Shown here one piece after another: positions 6,902-13,979 of a DNA stretch of 26,214 bases. A program made the position numbers and the translations under genes. Below the pieces are notes generated by a model. That model was not told where the DNA came from. It did no database searches and was given only the letters and a program-made list of their open reading frames with translations. The stretch is from Sutterella sp. (GTDB taxonomy: Bacteria > Pseudomonadota > Gammaproteobacteria > Burkholderiales > Burkholderiaceae_F): the NCBI GenBank assembly GCA_020025965.1, contig JAHHRG010000024.1, forward strand, positions 1 through 26,214, read 5' to 3'. The stretch's first letter is position 1, and every line of letters starts with the position of its first letter.

Positions 6902-8592
6902 CGCAGTTCCTCACCAGAGAATTCGATCCACGGGATGCCGAAACGCTGATGGAAAACGGCTATCCGGCACCGATTGCCCGCGCGCTCGCCGCCCGTGGCA
7001 TTACCGATCCGGAAGAACTTTCCCGAGAATGGCGCTCGCTCCTGCCGCCCGCACGACTCGAGGGAACGCGTACCGCTGCCGAACGTCTGGCTGTGGCACG
7101 CGAACGCAACGAACTCGTAACGATCGTCGCCGACTACGACTGCGACGGCGCTACCGCCTGCGCGATCGGTCTGCGAGGACTCGCTCTCATGGGGATTCGC
7201 GCCAATTATTTTGTCCCTAACCGAGTCGAAAACGGCTACGGTCTAACCCCCGAAGTCGTTGATCTCATTTGTCAGCGCGACGCCAAACCCGATCTGATTC
7301 TGACGGTCGACAACGGTGTCTCGTCGGCCGCCGCGGTTGACTACGCGAAAACCTTGGGGCTTGACGTCATCGTCACCGACCATCATTTGCCGGGTCAAGT
7401 GTTGCCCGAAGCGTTTTGCATCGTAAACCCCAATCTTGTCGACTCGACCTTCCCATCGAAGGCACTCGCAGGTTGCGGCGTGATGTATTACGTGCTCCTT
7501 TCGCTTCGTGCCTTGCTTCGTGAACGAGGCATTTACACGCCTGACAATCAGCCGCGTCTAGATAAACTCGTCGACCTCGTCGCCTTAGGAACCGTCGCCG
7601 ACGTGGTGAAACTCGACAAAAACAACCGCATTCTCGTTGCGCAGGGTTTGAAGCGCATCCGAGCGGGCTTTGCCCAGCCTGGCCTCAAGGCACTCTTTGC
7701 CGTGGCGGGTAAAGACATGCAAAACGCCTGTGTGCGAGACTTCGGTTTTGCCATCGGCCCGCGCATCAACGCTGCCGGGCGTCTCGATACAATGGAAAAC
7801 GGTATCGAATGCCTCTTGGCAGAGGATCCCGTTCAAGCACTTGACTATGCTCGAAGCCTCAATACTTTCAATGCAGCCCGTCAGGAGCTTGAGGTCGAAA
7901 TGCAACAGGCAGCTGAAACCGCTCTTGAAGCGGTTGACATCGATCGTAAAGCCGCCCTCACGCTTTATAACGACTGCTTTAATGAAGGCGTTGTTGGTCT
8001 TGTCGCTTCCCGGATTAAAGAAAAAACCAACCGTCCGACCATTGTCTTTGCACCGTCCGACGGCGGTATGTTGAAAGGTTCCGGCCGTTCGATTCCCGGC
8101 ATTCATTTGCGCGACGCCTTAGACCTTGTTAACAAACGTCTGCCCAATGCCATCGTCCGTTTCGGCGGTCACGCCATGGCGGCGGGGCTCACTCTTCGTC
8201 CCGAAGCTCTTGATGCCTTCGGTGCCATGCTCGACTCTGTGATTCTCGAGTCGGTAGACAAACGCGTGTTCGAACGTGTGATTCTGACTGACGGCGGCTT
8301 GGCACCCGACGAAATCAACGAGCGTCTCGTTCACCAGATTGACGAACAGATCTGGGGTCAGGGTTTTGACGCCCCCATTTTTTCGAATGAATTCTCGGTG
8401 ATGAAGCAAACACTCGTCAAAAACGCCCATCTGAAGCTCATCCTCGATCTTGGAGGTCAGCGTTTTGATGCGATTTTCTTCCGTCGTACCGAGGCCTTAC
8501 CGGGGACGGTTCGCCTAGCCTACCGCCCCAACATCAACGAGTTCATGGGCCGTCGAACGGTTCAACTCGTGATTGAAGCCGCCGAAGACTGA
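6898..8592 (+). CDS. recJ: Single-stranded-DNA-specific exonuclease RecJ
   Basis: The start is the ATG at 6898, overlapping the previous stop by four bases and preceded by AAGGAG ten bases upstream (564 residues, normal for RecJ). The DHH-family metal motifs are DYDCDG (79-84), DNG (138-140) and DHH (161-163), with the later acidic motif GTVADV (231-236). The DHHA1 domain carries GGHAMAAG (423-430), and the C-terminal part has the expected OB-like region. RecJ degrades single-stranded DNA 5' to 3' in RecF-pathway recombination and mismatch and base-excision repair. A terminator follows 26 bases after the stop. Confidence 0.96.
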   Translation: MTQFLTREFDPRDAETLMENGYPAPIARALAARGITDPEELSREWRSLLPPARLEGTRTAAERLAVARERNELVTIVADYDCDGATACAIGLRGLALMGIRANYFVPNRVENGYGLTPEVVDLICQRDAKPDLILTVDNGVSSAAAVDYAKTLGLDVIVTDHHLPGQVLPEAFCIVNPNLVDSTFPSKALAGCGVMYYVLLSLRALLRERGIYTPDNQPRLDKLVDLVALGTVADVVKLDKNNRILVAQGLKRIRAGFAQPGLKALFAVAGKDMQNACVRDFGFAIGPRINAAGRLDTMENGIECLLAEDPVQALDYARSLNTFNAARQELEVEMQQAAETALEAVDIDRKAALTLYNDCFNEGVVGLVASRIKEKTNRPTIVFAPSDGGMLKGSGRSIPGIHLRDALDLVNKRLPNAIVRFGGHAMAAGLTLRPEALDAFGAMLDSVILESVDKRVFERVILTDGGLAPDEINERLVHQIDEQIWGQGFDAPIFSNEFSVMKQTLVKNAHLKLILDLGGQRFDAIFFRRTEALPGTVRLAYRPNINEFMGRRTVQLVIEAAED

Positions 8593-8617
8593 TCTCTCGG
8601 CCATTTGACGTTTTTTC

Positions 8618-8654
8618 AAGCTCCTTTTCCCAAAAGAAAAGGAGCTTTCGTTTT
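8618..8654 (+). terminator. Intrinsic terminator of the rpfE-type/recJ operon
   Basis: Perfect 11-base arms AAGCTCCTTTT (8618-8628) and AAAAGGAGCTT (8637-8647) are followed by TCGTTTT. A TATAAT overlaps the end of the T-run at 8654-8659 but lacks a good -35. Confidence 0.85.
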
Positions 8655-8668
8655 ATAATTATTGTTTT

Positions 8669-8695
8669 GCCTCGCCGGCCCTTTTATCGCGAGGC
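8669..8695 (+). other. Stem-loop in the prfB leader
   Basis: Perfect arms GCCTCGC (8669-8675) and GCGAGGC (8689-8695) with a 13-base loop lie 38 bases before the prfB ATG. No T-run follows, so it is not a terminator. Its role is unknown. Confidence 0.45.
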
Positions 8696-8733
8696 ATTCC
8701 CGTCCAATTCACTTATTCCGACGAGAGACAATC

Positions 8734-9859
8734 ATGGAAGTCGAACGCATCAATCAGATTCAGAACCTCACAGACGACCTCACGCGCCGTCTGACCGAAC
8801 TTCGGGGGTATCTTTGACGTCGATCGCAAAGCGCGCCGTCTAGAAGAAGTCAACCGAGAAGTTGAAAACCCGGATCTCTGGAACGATCCGAAACATGCCC
8901 AGGAAATCAGCAAGGAAAAGAAATTGCTCGACGGCATCGTCGGCAGTTTCAACCGCCTGACTCAGGGCATCAATGATGCGGCCGAACTCTTTGAGTTGTC
9001 CATGGCCGAAGAAGATTACGATTCCGTCGAAGCCGTCGGCCAGGATGTCGAAGCCATCGAACGCGAAGTCGCCAATCTCGAATTCAAGCGTATGTTCAAC
9101 CAGCCGATGGACTCAGCCAACTGTTATCTGGAAATCCAGGCCGGTGCCGGCGGTACGGAAGCTCAGGACTGGGCGAGCATGCTCGAACGCATGTACATGC
9201 GTTACGCCGAACGCAAGGATTTCAAGGTCACCTTGGAAGAAGAAAGTGCCGGTGACGTCGCTGGTATCAAATCCGCCACGCTCTACATCGAAGGCGAATG
9301 GGCCTACGGGACGTTGCGTACCGAAACGGGTATTCACCGTCTCGTTCGCAAGAGCCCCTTTGACTCCAATGCCCGTCGTCACACGTCCTTTACCTCGGTT
9401 TACGTCTATCCGGAAGTTGACGACTCGATTGAAATCGAAATCAATCCGGCCGACCTTTCAATCGACGTCTTCCGTGCATCGGGCGCCGGTGGTCAGCATA
9501 TCCAGAAGACCGAATCCGCAGTCCGAATCCACCATATTCCGACGGGCATCATCACGATTTGTCAGGACGACCGTTCACAGCACCGCAACCGTGAAAAGGC
9601 CATGCAGCAGTTGAAGGCCAAGCTCTACGAACACGAAATGCGCAAGCGCATGGAAGAGCAGACGAAACTGGAAGAATCCAAGTCCGATATCGGCTGGGGA
9701 CATCAGATTCGCAGCTACGTGCTCGACCAGTCTCGCGTGAAGGACCTTCGCACGAGCGTGGAAACGGGTAACACCGGTGCCGTTCTCGACGGCGATCTGG
9801 ATCAGTTCATCGAAGCCTCTCTGAAGCAGGGCATCGTTGGTCCGGAAAACGTGGACTAA
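8734..9859 (+). CDS. prfB: Peptide chain release factor 2, with programmed +1 frameshift
   Basis: The frame opens at the ATG at 8734 and reads 27 codons to an in-frame TGA at 8815. The product continues in the +1 frame from GAC at 8816 to 9859, giving 374 residues. The tripeptide anticodon SPF (about 207-209) is specific to RF2, and the peptidyl-hydrolase motif GGQ (about 252-254) lies within GAGGQHIQKTESAVR. RF2 releases peptides at UGA and UAA; the frameshift autoregulates its level. The zero-frame peptide ends in ELRGYL, the same sequence context as in E. coli. lysS follows after 73 bases, the usual order. Many gene callers would report only the second part as a truncated gene. Confidence 0.96.
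8803..8818 (+). promoter_or_regulatory. prfB: prfB programmed frameshift site
   Basis: CGGGGGTATCTTTGAC contains the internal Shine-Dalgarno-like GGGGG (8804-8808), the slippery CTT (8812-8814), the in-frame stop TGA (8815-8817) and the critical C (8818). It differs from the E. coli element only in its first base. Low RF2 makes the ribosome shift +1 here. Confidence 0.97.
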
Positions 9860-9875
9860 ATCATCAGATCTTCTC

Positions 9876-9904
9876 CCTCCTCTTGGCTCAACGCGAAGAG
9901 GAGG
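9876..9904 (+). other. Stem-loop between prfB and lysS
   Basis: Perfect 9-base arms CCTCCTCTT (9876-9884) and AAGAGGAGG (9896-9904) enclose an 11-base loop. There is no T-run. It could be an RNA-processing or stability element between the cotranscribed genes, and the second arm is Shine-Dalgarno-like but sits 28 bases before the ATG. Confidence 0.6.
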
Positions 9905-9932
9905 ACACTGTCCAAGACAGGATTGACTAAAA

Positions 9933-11468
9933 ATGACCGAACAGAATCAGGAAATCGACATCCGCGAACGTGCGGAAGAAGAAAACCACATCATCACCGA
10001 ACGCCGTGCCAAGCTTGCCGCTCTGCGAGAAGCCGGTGTTGCTTATCCGAACGACTTCGTTCGTACAGACCTCTTCGGTGATCTGAAAGACAAGTACGCC
10101 GACAAAACGGCTGAAGAACTTGAAGAACTCAAAATTGAAGTGGCTGTCTCCGGCCGCATGATGTTGAAGCGCGTCATGGGTAAGGCTGCATTTGCCACCG
10201 TACGCGACTTTACGGGTGACATGCAGTACTTCGTTACCAAGGGCGAAGTCGGCGAAGACGTTTACGCCGCCTTCAAGACCTGGGACTTGGGTGACATCAT
10301 TGCCGCCCGCGGCACGCTCTTCCGCACCCGTACCGGCGAACTCTCCGTTCGCGCGACGGAAATCCGTCTGATGACGAAGAACATTCGTCCGCTTCCCGAT
10401 AAGCACAAGGGACTCTGCGATACCGAAATGTGCTATCGCCAGCGCTACGTCGACCTGATCATGAACGAAGAATCGCGCAACCGCTTCCTCGTTCGCTCCA
10501 AGGCTATCGCCGGCATTCGCAACTTCATGTTGTCGAATCGCTTCCTCGAAGTCGAAACTCCGATGCTCCACCCGATCCCGGGCGGCGCCAACGCCAAGCC
10601 CTTCATCACGCACCACAATGCCCTCGATATGGACATGTACCTGCGTATCGCTCCGGAACTTTATCTGAAGCGTTTGGTCGTCGGCGGCTTCGAACGTGTC
10701 TTCGAAATCAACCGCAACTTCCGTAACGAAGGCGTCTCCGTCCGTCACAATCCCGAATTCACGATGATGGAGTTCTACGCCACGTACTGGACCTATCGCG
10801 ACCAGATGGAATTCACGGAAAACCTGCTTCGCACGGTTGCCAAGGAAGCTACGGGTTCCGCAATCCTTCAGTACCAGGGTCATGAACTTAACCTTGAAAA
10901 GCCCTTTGACCGCTTGACGCCGATCGAAGCCATTCAGAAGTACGTTCCGGGTTATACAGACGAACAGTTGAACGACGAAGCCTTCCTTCGTGCCGAACTC
11001 GTCCGCTTGGGCGAACCGCAGCCCGACTACGTCGGCCTCGGTGCCCTGCAGATGGCTCTCTTTGAAGAAACGGCCGAATCGAAGCTCATCCAGCCGACCT
11101 TCATTATTGACTACCCGACCGAAATTTCCCCGTTGGCCCGTGCCTCCGACACGAATCCCGACATCACGGAACGTTTCGAACTTTTCATCGCCGGTCGCGA
11201 ATTGGGTAACGGCTTCTCCGAATTGAACGATCCGGACGACCAGGCCGCCCGTTTCCGCGCTCAGGCCGAAGCCAAGAGCCACGGTGACGACGAAGCCATG
11301 TACTTCGACGCCGACTACATCCGTGCTCTCGAATACGGTCTCCCGCCGACCGCCGGCTGCGGCGTCGGTATCGACCGCTTCATCATGCTTTTGACGGATG
11401 CCCCGACGATCCGCGATGTGCTCCTGTTCCCGCACATGCGTCTCGAATCCGGCCTTCAGCAGCAGTAA
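9933..11468 (+). CDS. lysS: Lysyl-tRNA synthetase, class II
   Basis: The 511-residue product has the class II LysRS layout: an N-terminal extension and OB-fold anticodon-binding domain (to about residue 150), then the catalytic core. Motif 2 is in EINRNFRNEGVSVRHNPEFT and motif 3 is GCGVGIDRFIMLL (475-487) with the conserved Arg482. It charges tRNA-Lys in the cytosol. The ATG at 9933 is preceded by AGGA nine bases upstream. It follows prfB as in many proteobacteria, and its TAA shares a base with the ATG of the NUDIX gene. Confidence 0.97.
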   Translation: MTEQNQEIDIRERAEEENHIITERRAKLAALREAGVAYPNDFVRTDLFGDLKDKYADKTAEELEELKIEVAVSGRMMLKRVMGKAAFATVRDFTGDMQYFVTKGEVGEDVYAAFKTWDLGDIIAARGTLFRTRTGELSVRATEIRLMTKNIRPLPDKHKGLCDTEMCYRQRYVDLIMNEESRNRFLVRSKAIAGIRNFMLSNRFLEVETPMLHPIPGGANAKPFITHHNALDMDMYLRIAPELYLKRLVVGGFERVFEINRNFRNEGVSVRHNPEFTMMEFYATYWTYRDQMEFTENLLRTVAKEATGSAILQYQGHELNLEKPFDRLTPIEAIQKYVPGYTDEQLNDEAFLRAELVRLGEPQPDYVGLGALQMALFEETAESKLIQPTFIIDYPTEISPLARASDTNPDITERFELFIAGRELGNGFSELNDPDDQAARFRAQAEAKSHGDDEAMYFDADYIRALEYGLPPTAGCGVGIDRFIMLLTDAPTIRDVLLFPHMRLESGLQQQ

Positions 11469-12274
11469 TGCCCGCAAAATCCGTTCATGACCGCGCCCGC
11501 GCGGCTCTCCTTGAGTCTCGGGCGCGCATGATCTGCGAAAGCCCCGAGCCTCTCGGGGCTTTTTTCATAGGAACCGCCCCGGTCGGCCGTTTGAAAAGTA
11601 TCGTTCGGAACAGGCTTACGAGCGAACGATATTTTTCCCTCATTAGAACGACGCCCATCGGTCAGCGACTCATGGCCGACGACACACCCGAGGCGCGAAG
11701 CGAAGCACTAGAAACGCTTCTTGAGTTTTTGTGCGAAGACGGTCTTTGTGCCTTGCCCACTGGTGAAAAAATCGACATTATCTACCACAATGAATTGATC
11801 GCCCGAGTGGACCGCATTGCCGTTCGTCTTCTGGGCCTTCAGACGCGCGTCGTTCGATTGGTTGCTCTTGACGCGACTGGATGTCAGGTTCTTCAAAAAC
11901 GTAGTGCCTCAAAACGCATTGCGCCGGGGCTTCTTGATGACTTCGCTGCCGGCATGGTAGCCGCTGGTGAAACGCCTGCCACTGCCATGCTTCGAGAAAC
12001 ACGCGAAGAAACGGGGCTCGTCTTAAATGAAAGCACTTTGGGCGAACCCGTCTTTTGTTTCAAGTCGGCCCGCCTCGTGCCCGATGGCTTTATTTTTGAA
12101 GAAAATATTGTCTATAAGACGATGTTACCCGTGGCTTTTTCACCCACGAACGAAGATGGTGAAGTCGACTGTTTTAGAACCATGAGCGATGAGGAAATCC
12201 TGGCGGCCGTAGAGGCCAATGTCATCATGCCGGAAGCCGCTCACGTTTTCCTCACAGCCTACGAAAACGCCTGA
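11468..12274 (+). CDS. NUDIX hydrolase with DUF4743-like N-terminal domain
   Basis: The NUDIX box occupies residues 162-184 (G162-x5-E168-x7-R176-E-x-x-E180-E181-x-G183-L), so Mg-dependent pyrophosphohydrolase activity is likely; the substrate is unknown. The N-terminal 130 residues (FFIGTAPVGRL and DRIAVRLLGLQTRVVRLVAL) resemble the DUF4743 region found in front of NUDIX domains of the thiamine-pyrophosphokinase-related group. That similarity begins near residue 28, so the start must be upstream: either the ATG at 11468 in a TAATG overlap with lysS, or the ATG at 11528. Both starts place the strong terminator hairpin at 11540-11565 inside the coding region. Starting only at the ATG at 11672 would avoid it but would delete part of the domain. 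Expression probably depends on readthrough from lysS. Confidence 0.82.
   Translation: MPAKSVHDRARAALLESRARMICESPEPLGAFFIGTAPVGRLKSIVRNRLTSERYFSLIRTTPIGQRLMADDTPEARSEALETLLEFLCEDGLCALPTGEKIDIIYHNELIARVDRIAVRLLGLQTRVVRLVALDATGCQVLQKRSASKRIAPGLLDDFAAGMVAAGETPATAMLRETREETGLVLNESTLGEPVFCFKSARLVPDGFIFEENIVYKTMLPVAFSPTNEDGEVDCFRTMSDEEILAAVEANVIMPEAAHVFLTAYENA
11492..11526 (+). other. GC-rich hairpin just after lysS
   Basis: Perfect arms CGCGCCCG (11492-11499) and CGGGCGCG (11519-11526) with a 19-base loop directly precede the terminator hairpin at 11540. The two tandem stems resemble an attenuator arrangement, but no competing antiterminator pairing was identified by eye. Confidence 0.5.
11540..11565 (+). 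terminator. Intrinsic terminator inside the 5' end of the NUDIX gene
   Basis: AGCCCCGAG (11540-11548), a CCT loop and CTCGGGGCT (11552-11560) form a perfect 9-base stem followed by five further T. It encodes SPEPLGAFF in the NUDIX frame. It most likely ends the prfB-lysS transcript. Confidence 0.85.
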
Positions 12275-12300
12275 GTCATCCAACTTTATAAAGAAAAAAG

Positions 12301-12335
12301 GACGCTTTCTCCACTTGGGAAAGCGTCTTTTTTTT
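12301..12335 (+). terminator. Intrinsic terminator after the NUDIX gene
   Basis: GACGCTTTC (12301-12309) and GAAAGCGTC (12319-12327) pair perfectly and are followed by eight T. An A-rich run before the stem gives it weaker activity in the other direction as well. Confidence 0.9.
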
Positions 12336-12344
12336 GTTGGAACT

Positions 12345-12372
12345 TGCAATCTCACCGCTTTTCATTTATGCT
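12345..12372 (+). promoter_or_regulatory. Candidate promoter of the DUF134/ATPase operon
   Basis: TTGCAA (12345-12350), a 16-base spacer and TATGCT (12367-12372) each match sigma-70 boxes at four of six bases. The -10 overlaps the palindrome at 12369-12382, so a bound regulator would block it. Confidence 0.45.
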
Positions 12373-12382
12373 CATTTGAGCA
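12369..12382. promoter_or_regulatory. Palindromic operator candidate
   Basis: TGCTCA and TGAGCA are perfect inverted arms separated by TT, 26 bases before the ATG of the DUF134 fusion, in AT-rich sequence. The likely ligands are the DUF134 domain itself (autoregulation) or another regulator; it is not an FNR or Fur consensus. Confidence 0.5.
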
Positions 12383-12408
12383 AAATAAATCAAAAGAGAA
12401 CCTTATCT

Positions 12409-13080
12409 ATGCCCCGTCCTGTCCGTCCTCGAATCATCGACGCTCCTTTTTCCAATGCCGTGTGCTTCAAACCCTGTCGGTGTGCACCTCGCGGTCTGGT
12501 CAAACTGACTCTCAAGGTTGAAGAACTTGAAGCCTTGCGTTTGGCCGATCTGGAAGGCGCAAGTCAGGCGGAAGCGGCTGAACAGATGGGTATCTCTCGA
12601 CACACGTTCGGTCGTATCCTCGCCTCAGCCCGCAAAAAAGCGGCCGATGCGCTCGTCAACGGTCTCTGTCTCGAGATTGCGGGCGGCCATCACACTTGGC
12701 GTCAACCCTCCGAACAGGTCATGAAGGAGAAACATATTATGAAAATTGCCATCTCTGCTGAAGGTCCTACGTTGGACGATCAGGTTGATCCGAAGTTCGG
12801 ACGTGCTACGGGGTTTGTGATTTACAACACCGAAACGAAAGCCTGCGAATGGCATAACAACGGTGCCGCTCAGACGAGCGCTCAGGGTGCGGGACTTCTC
12901 GCCGCCCAGCTCGTAGCTGGTACCGGCGCTCAGGTTGTTTTGAGCGGCTACGTCGGTCCCAAGGCCTTCGAAGCTCTTCAGACAGCCGGCATCAATGTCG
13001 TTCAGGATATGGACAACCGTACGGTCGGTGAAGCCATTGCCGCTTTTGAAGCCGGCAAAGCCGACGTCCTCGTAGGCTAA
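12409..13080 (+). CDS. DUF134 DNA-binding domain fused to a NifX-like (dinitrogenase cofactor) domain
   Basis: The start is the ATG at 12409 after AGAGAA at 8-base spacing (223 residues). Residues 1-97 are a DUF134 domain: MPRPVRPR, then VELEALRLAD-type sequence (VEELEALRLADLEG) and the helix-turn-helix AAEQMGISRHTFGRILASAR (about 55-75), ending in IAGGHH. It carries Cys19, Cys23 and Cys25, a possible metal or cluster site. Residues 111-223 are a dinitrogenase iron-molybdenum cofactor domain (NifX/NafY/ORP family) opening MKIAISAEG, with VDPKFGRATGFVIY and AQVVLSGYVGPKAFEAL; this copy has one Cys only. It heads an operon of Fe-S ATPases and is probably its ligand-responsive regulator (inference). 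A strong internal ribosome site before Met111 suggests that the second domain is also made alone. Confidence 0.9.
   Translation: MPRPVRPRIIDAPFSNAVCFKPCRCAPRGLVKLTLKVEELEALRLADLEGASQAEAAEQMGISRHTFGRILASARKKAADALVNGLCLEIAGGHHTWRQPSEQVMKEKHIMKIAISAEGPTLDDQVDPKFGRATGFVIYNTETKACEWHNNGAAQTSAQGAGLLAAQLVAGTGAQVVLSGYVGPKAFEALQTAGINVVQDMDNRTVGEAIAAFEAGKADVLVG
12724..12741 (+). promoter_or_regulatory. Internal ribosome site for the NifX-like domain
   Basis: AAGGAG (12724-12729) stands nine bases before the in-frame ATG at 12739, exactly at the domain boundary. It would give a free 113-residue NifX-like protein in addition to the fusion. Confidence 0.6.
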
Positions 13081-13088
13081 CGCTCGTC

Positions 13089-13979
13089 ATGCGCATTCTT
13101 TTTGCGAGCGGTAAAGGCGGCGCAGGGAAGACGACTGTAACGGCAGGATTGGCCGCTCTCTGGCCGCGCCCCTTCGTCCTGGCTGATGCCGATGTAGAAG
13201 CCCCGGATCTCTCGATCTTCGTCGCGCCCGACTTCAAGGACGAACGAACGGTCGCACTTGATGTTCCAGTCTCAGTTGACAGCGAGCGATGCAACCTATG
13301 CGGAGAATGTATCGAGCTCTGTCAGTTCAATTCCATCATTCGCTTGGGTGAACGCATTGTTCCTTTTTCCAAAATGTGCCACGCCTGCGGCGGTTGCAAA
13401 GAAATCTGCGGCCCCAATGCGATCGTGATGGGGAAACGTGATGTGGGTACCGTCAAAAGCGGGACTGCTTTTACTCAGACCACCTACTTCGAGGGCCGTT
13501 CGCGTATCGGCGAAGCCATGACGCCACCTTTGATTCGCGATCTTCTCAAAGAAGCGGATGCAACCGCCAAACGCCTTGATCAGGATCTTCTGATCGATTC
13601 ACCGCCGGGTGTAAGCTGCCCCGTCACCACGGCCGCACGTTTTGCCGATGCAATCGTGCTGGTAGCCGACCCGACCCCCTTTGGCTTTCACGACTTTAAA
13701 TTGGCGTTCGAAGGCTTGTCGGAACGTCGACAGGCCTTTGCCGTCATCATCAACCGTGCGGGGCAACCCGACAGTTATGAAGCCGAAAAAGCACTCGTCG
13801 CTTTCTGCGAAGAAAAAAGTTTGCCGATCGTTGCCAAACTCCCCTTTGAGCGCGAAGCGGCCGCCGCTTATGCACACGGGAAACACCCGATTGAAGTGTC
13901 CCCCGCTTGGCGCGAACGCTTTGAAGAAGCGGCCCGCCGTCTGATTGATACGTTCTCGAAGGAGGCGACCCATGGTTGA
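13089..13979 (+). CDS. MinD/Mrp-type ATPase with inserted 2[4Fe-4S] ferredoxin (first copy)
   Basis: The 296-residue protein begins with the deviant Walker A motif SGKGGAGKTT (7-16), followed by DADVEAPDL (33-41) as in MinD/Mrp ATPases. A ferredoxin insert carries two CxxCxxCxxxC clusters: Cys68, 71, 74, 78 and Cys97, 100, 103, 107. The Walker B/switch region is IDSPPGVSCPV, with a Cys. This is the family of P-loop ATPases with an inserted ferredoxin domain (COG1149), common in strict anaerobes. ATP-driven metal-cluster or electron transfer is the likely role, but no substrate is proven. The gene lies 8 bases after the DUF134 fusion and overlaps the second copy by 8 bases, so the two ATPases are probably made in equal amounts and may form a heterodimer. 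Confidence 0.92.
   Translation: MRILFASGKGGAGKTTVTAGLAALWPRPFVLADADVEAPDLSIFVAPDFKDERTVALDVPVSVDSERCNLCGECIELCQFNSIIRLGERIVPFSKMCHACGGCKEICGPNAIVMGKRDVGTVKSGTAFTQTTYFEGRSRIGEAMTPPLIRDLLKEADATAKRLDQDLLIDSPPGVSCPVTTAARFADAIVLVADPTPFGFHDFKLAFEGLSERRQAFAVIINRAGQPDSYEAEKALVAFCEEKSLPIVAKLPFEREAAAAYAHGKHPIEVSPAWRERFEEAARRLIDTFSKEATHG

Noticed and set aside
8734..8817. prfB as a frameshifted pseudogene
   Set aside because: The stop lies exactly in the known programmed +1 frameshift element, so the gene is functional.
9927..11477. A 516-codon open frame on the minus strand opposite lysS
   Set aside because: It mirrors lysS over its full length and exists because strong codon bias removes stops on the complement; lysS motifs are unambiguous.
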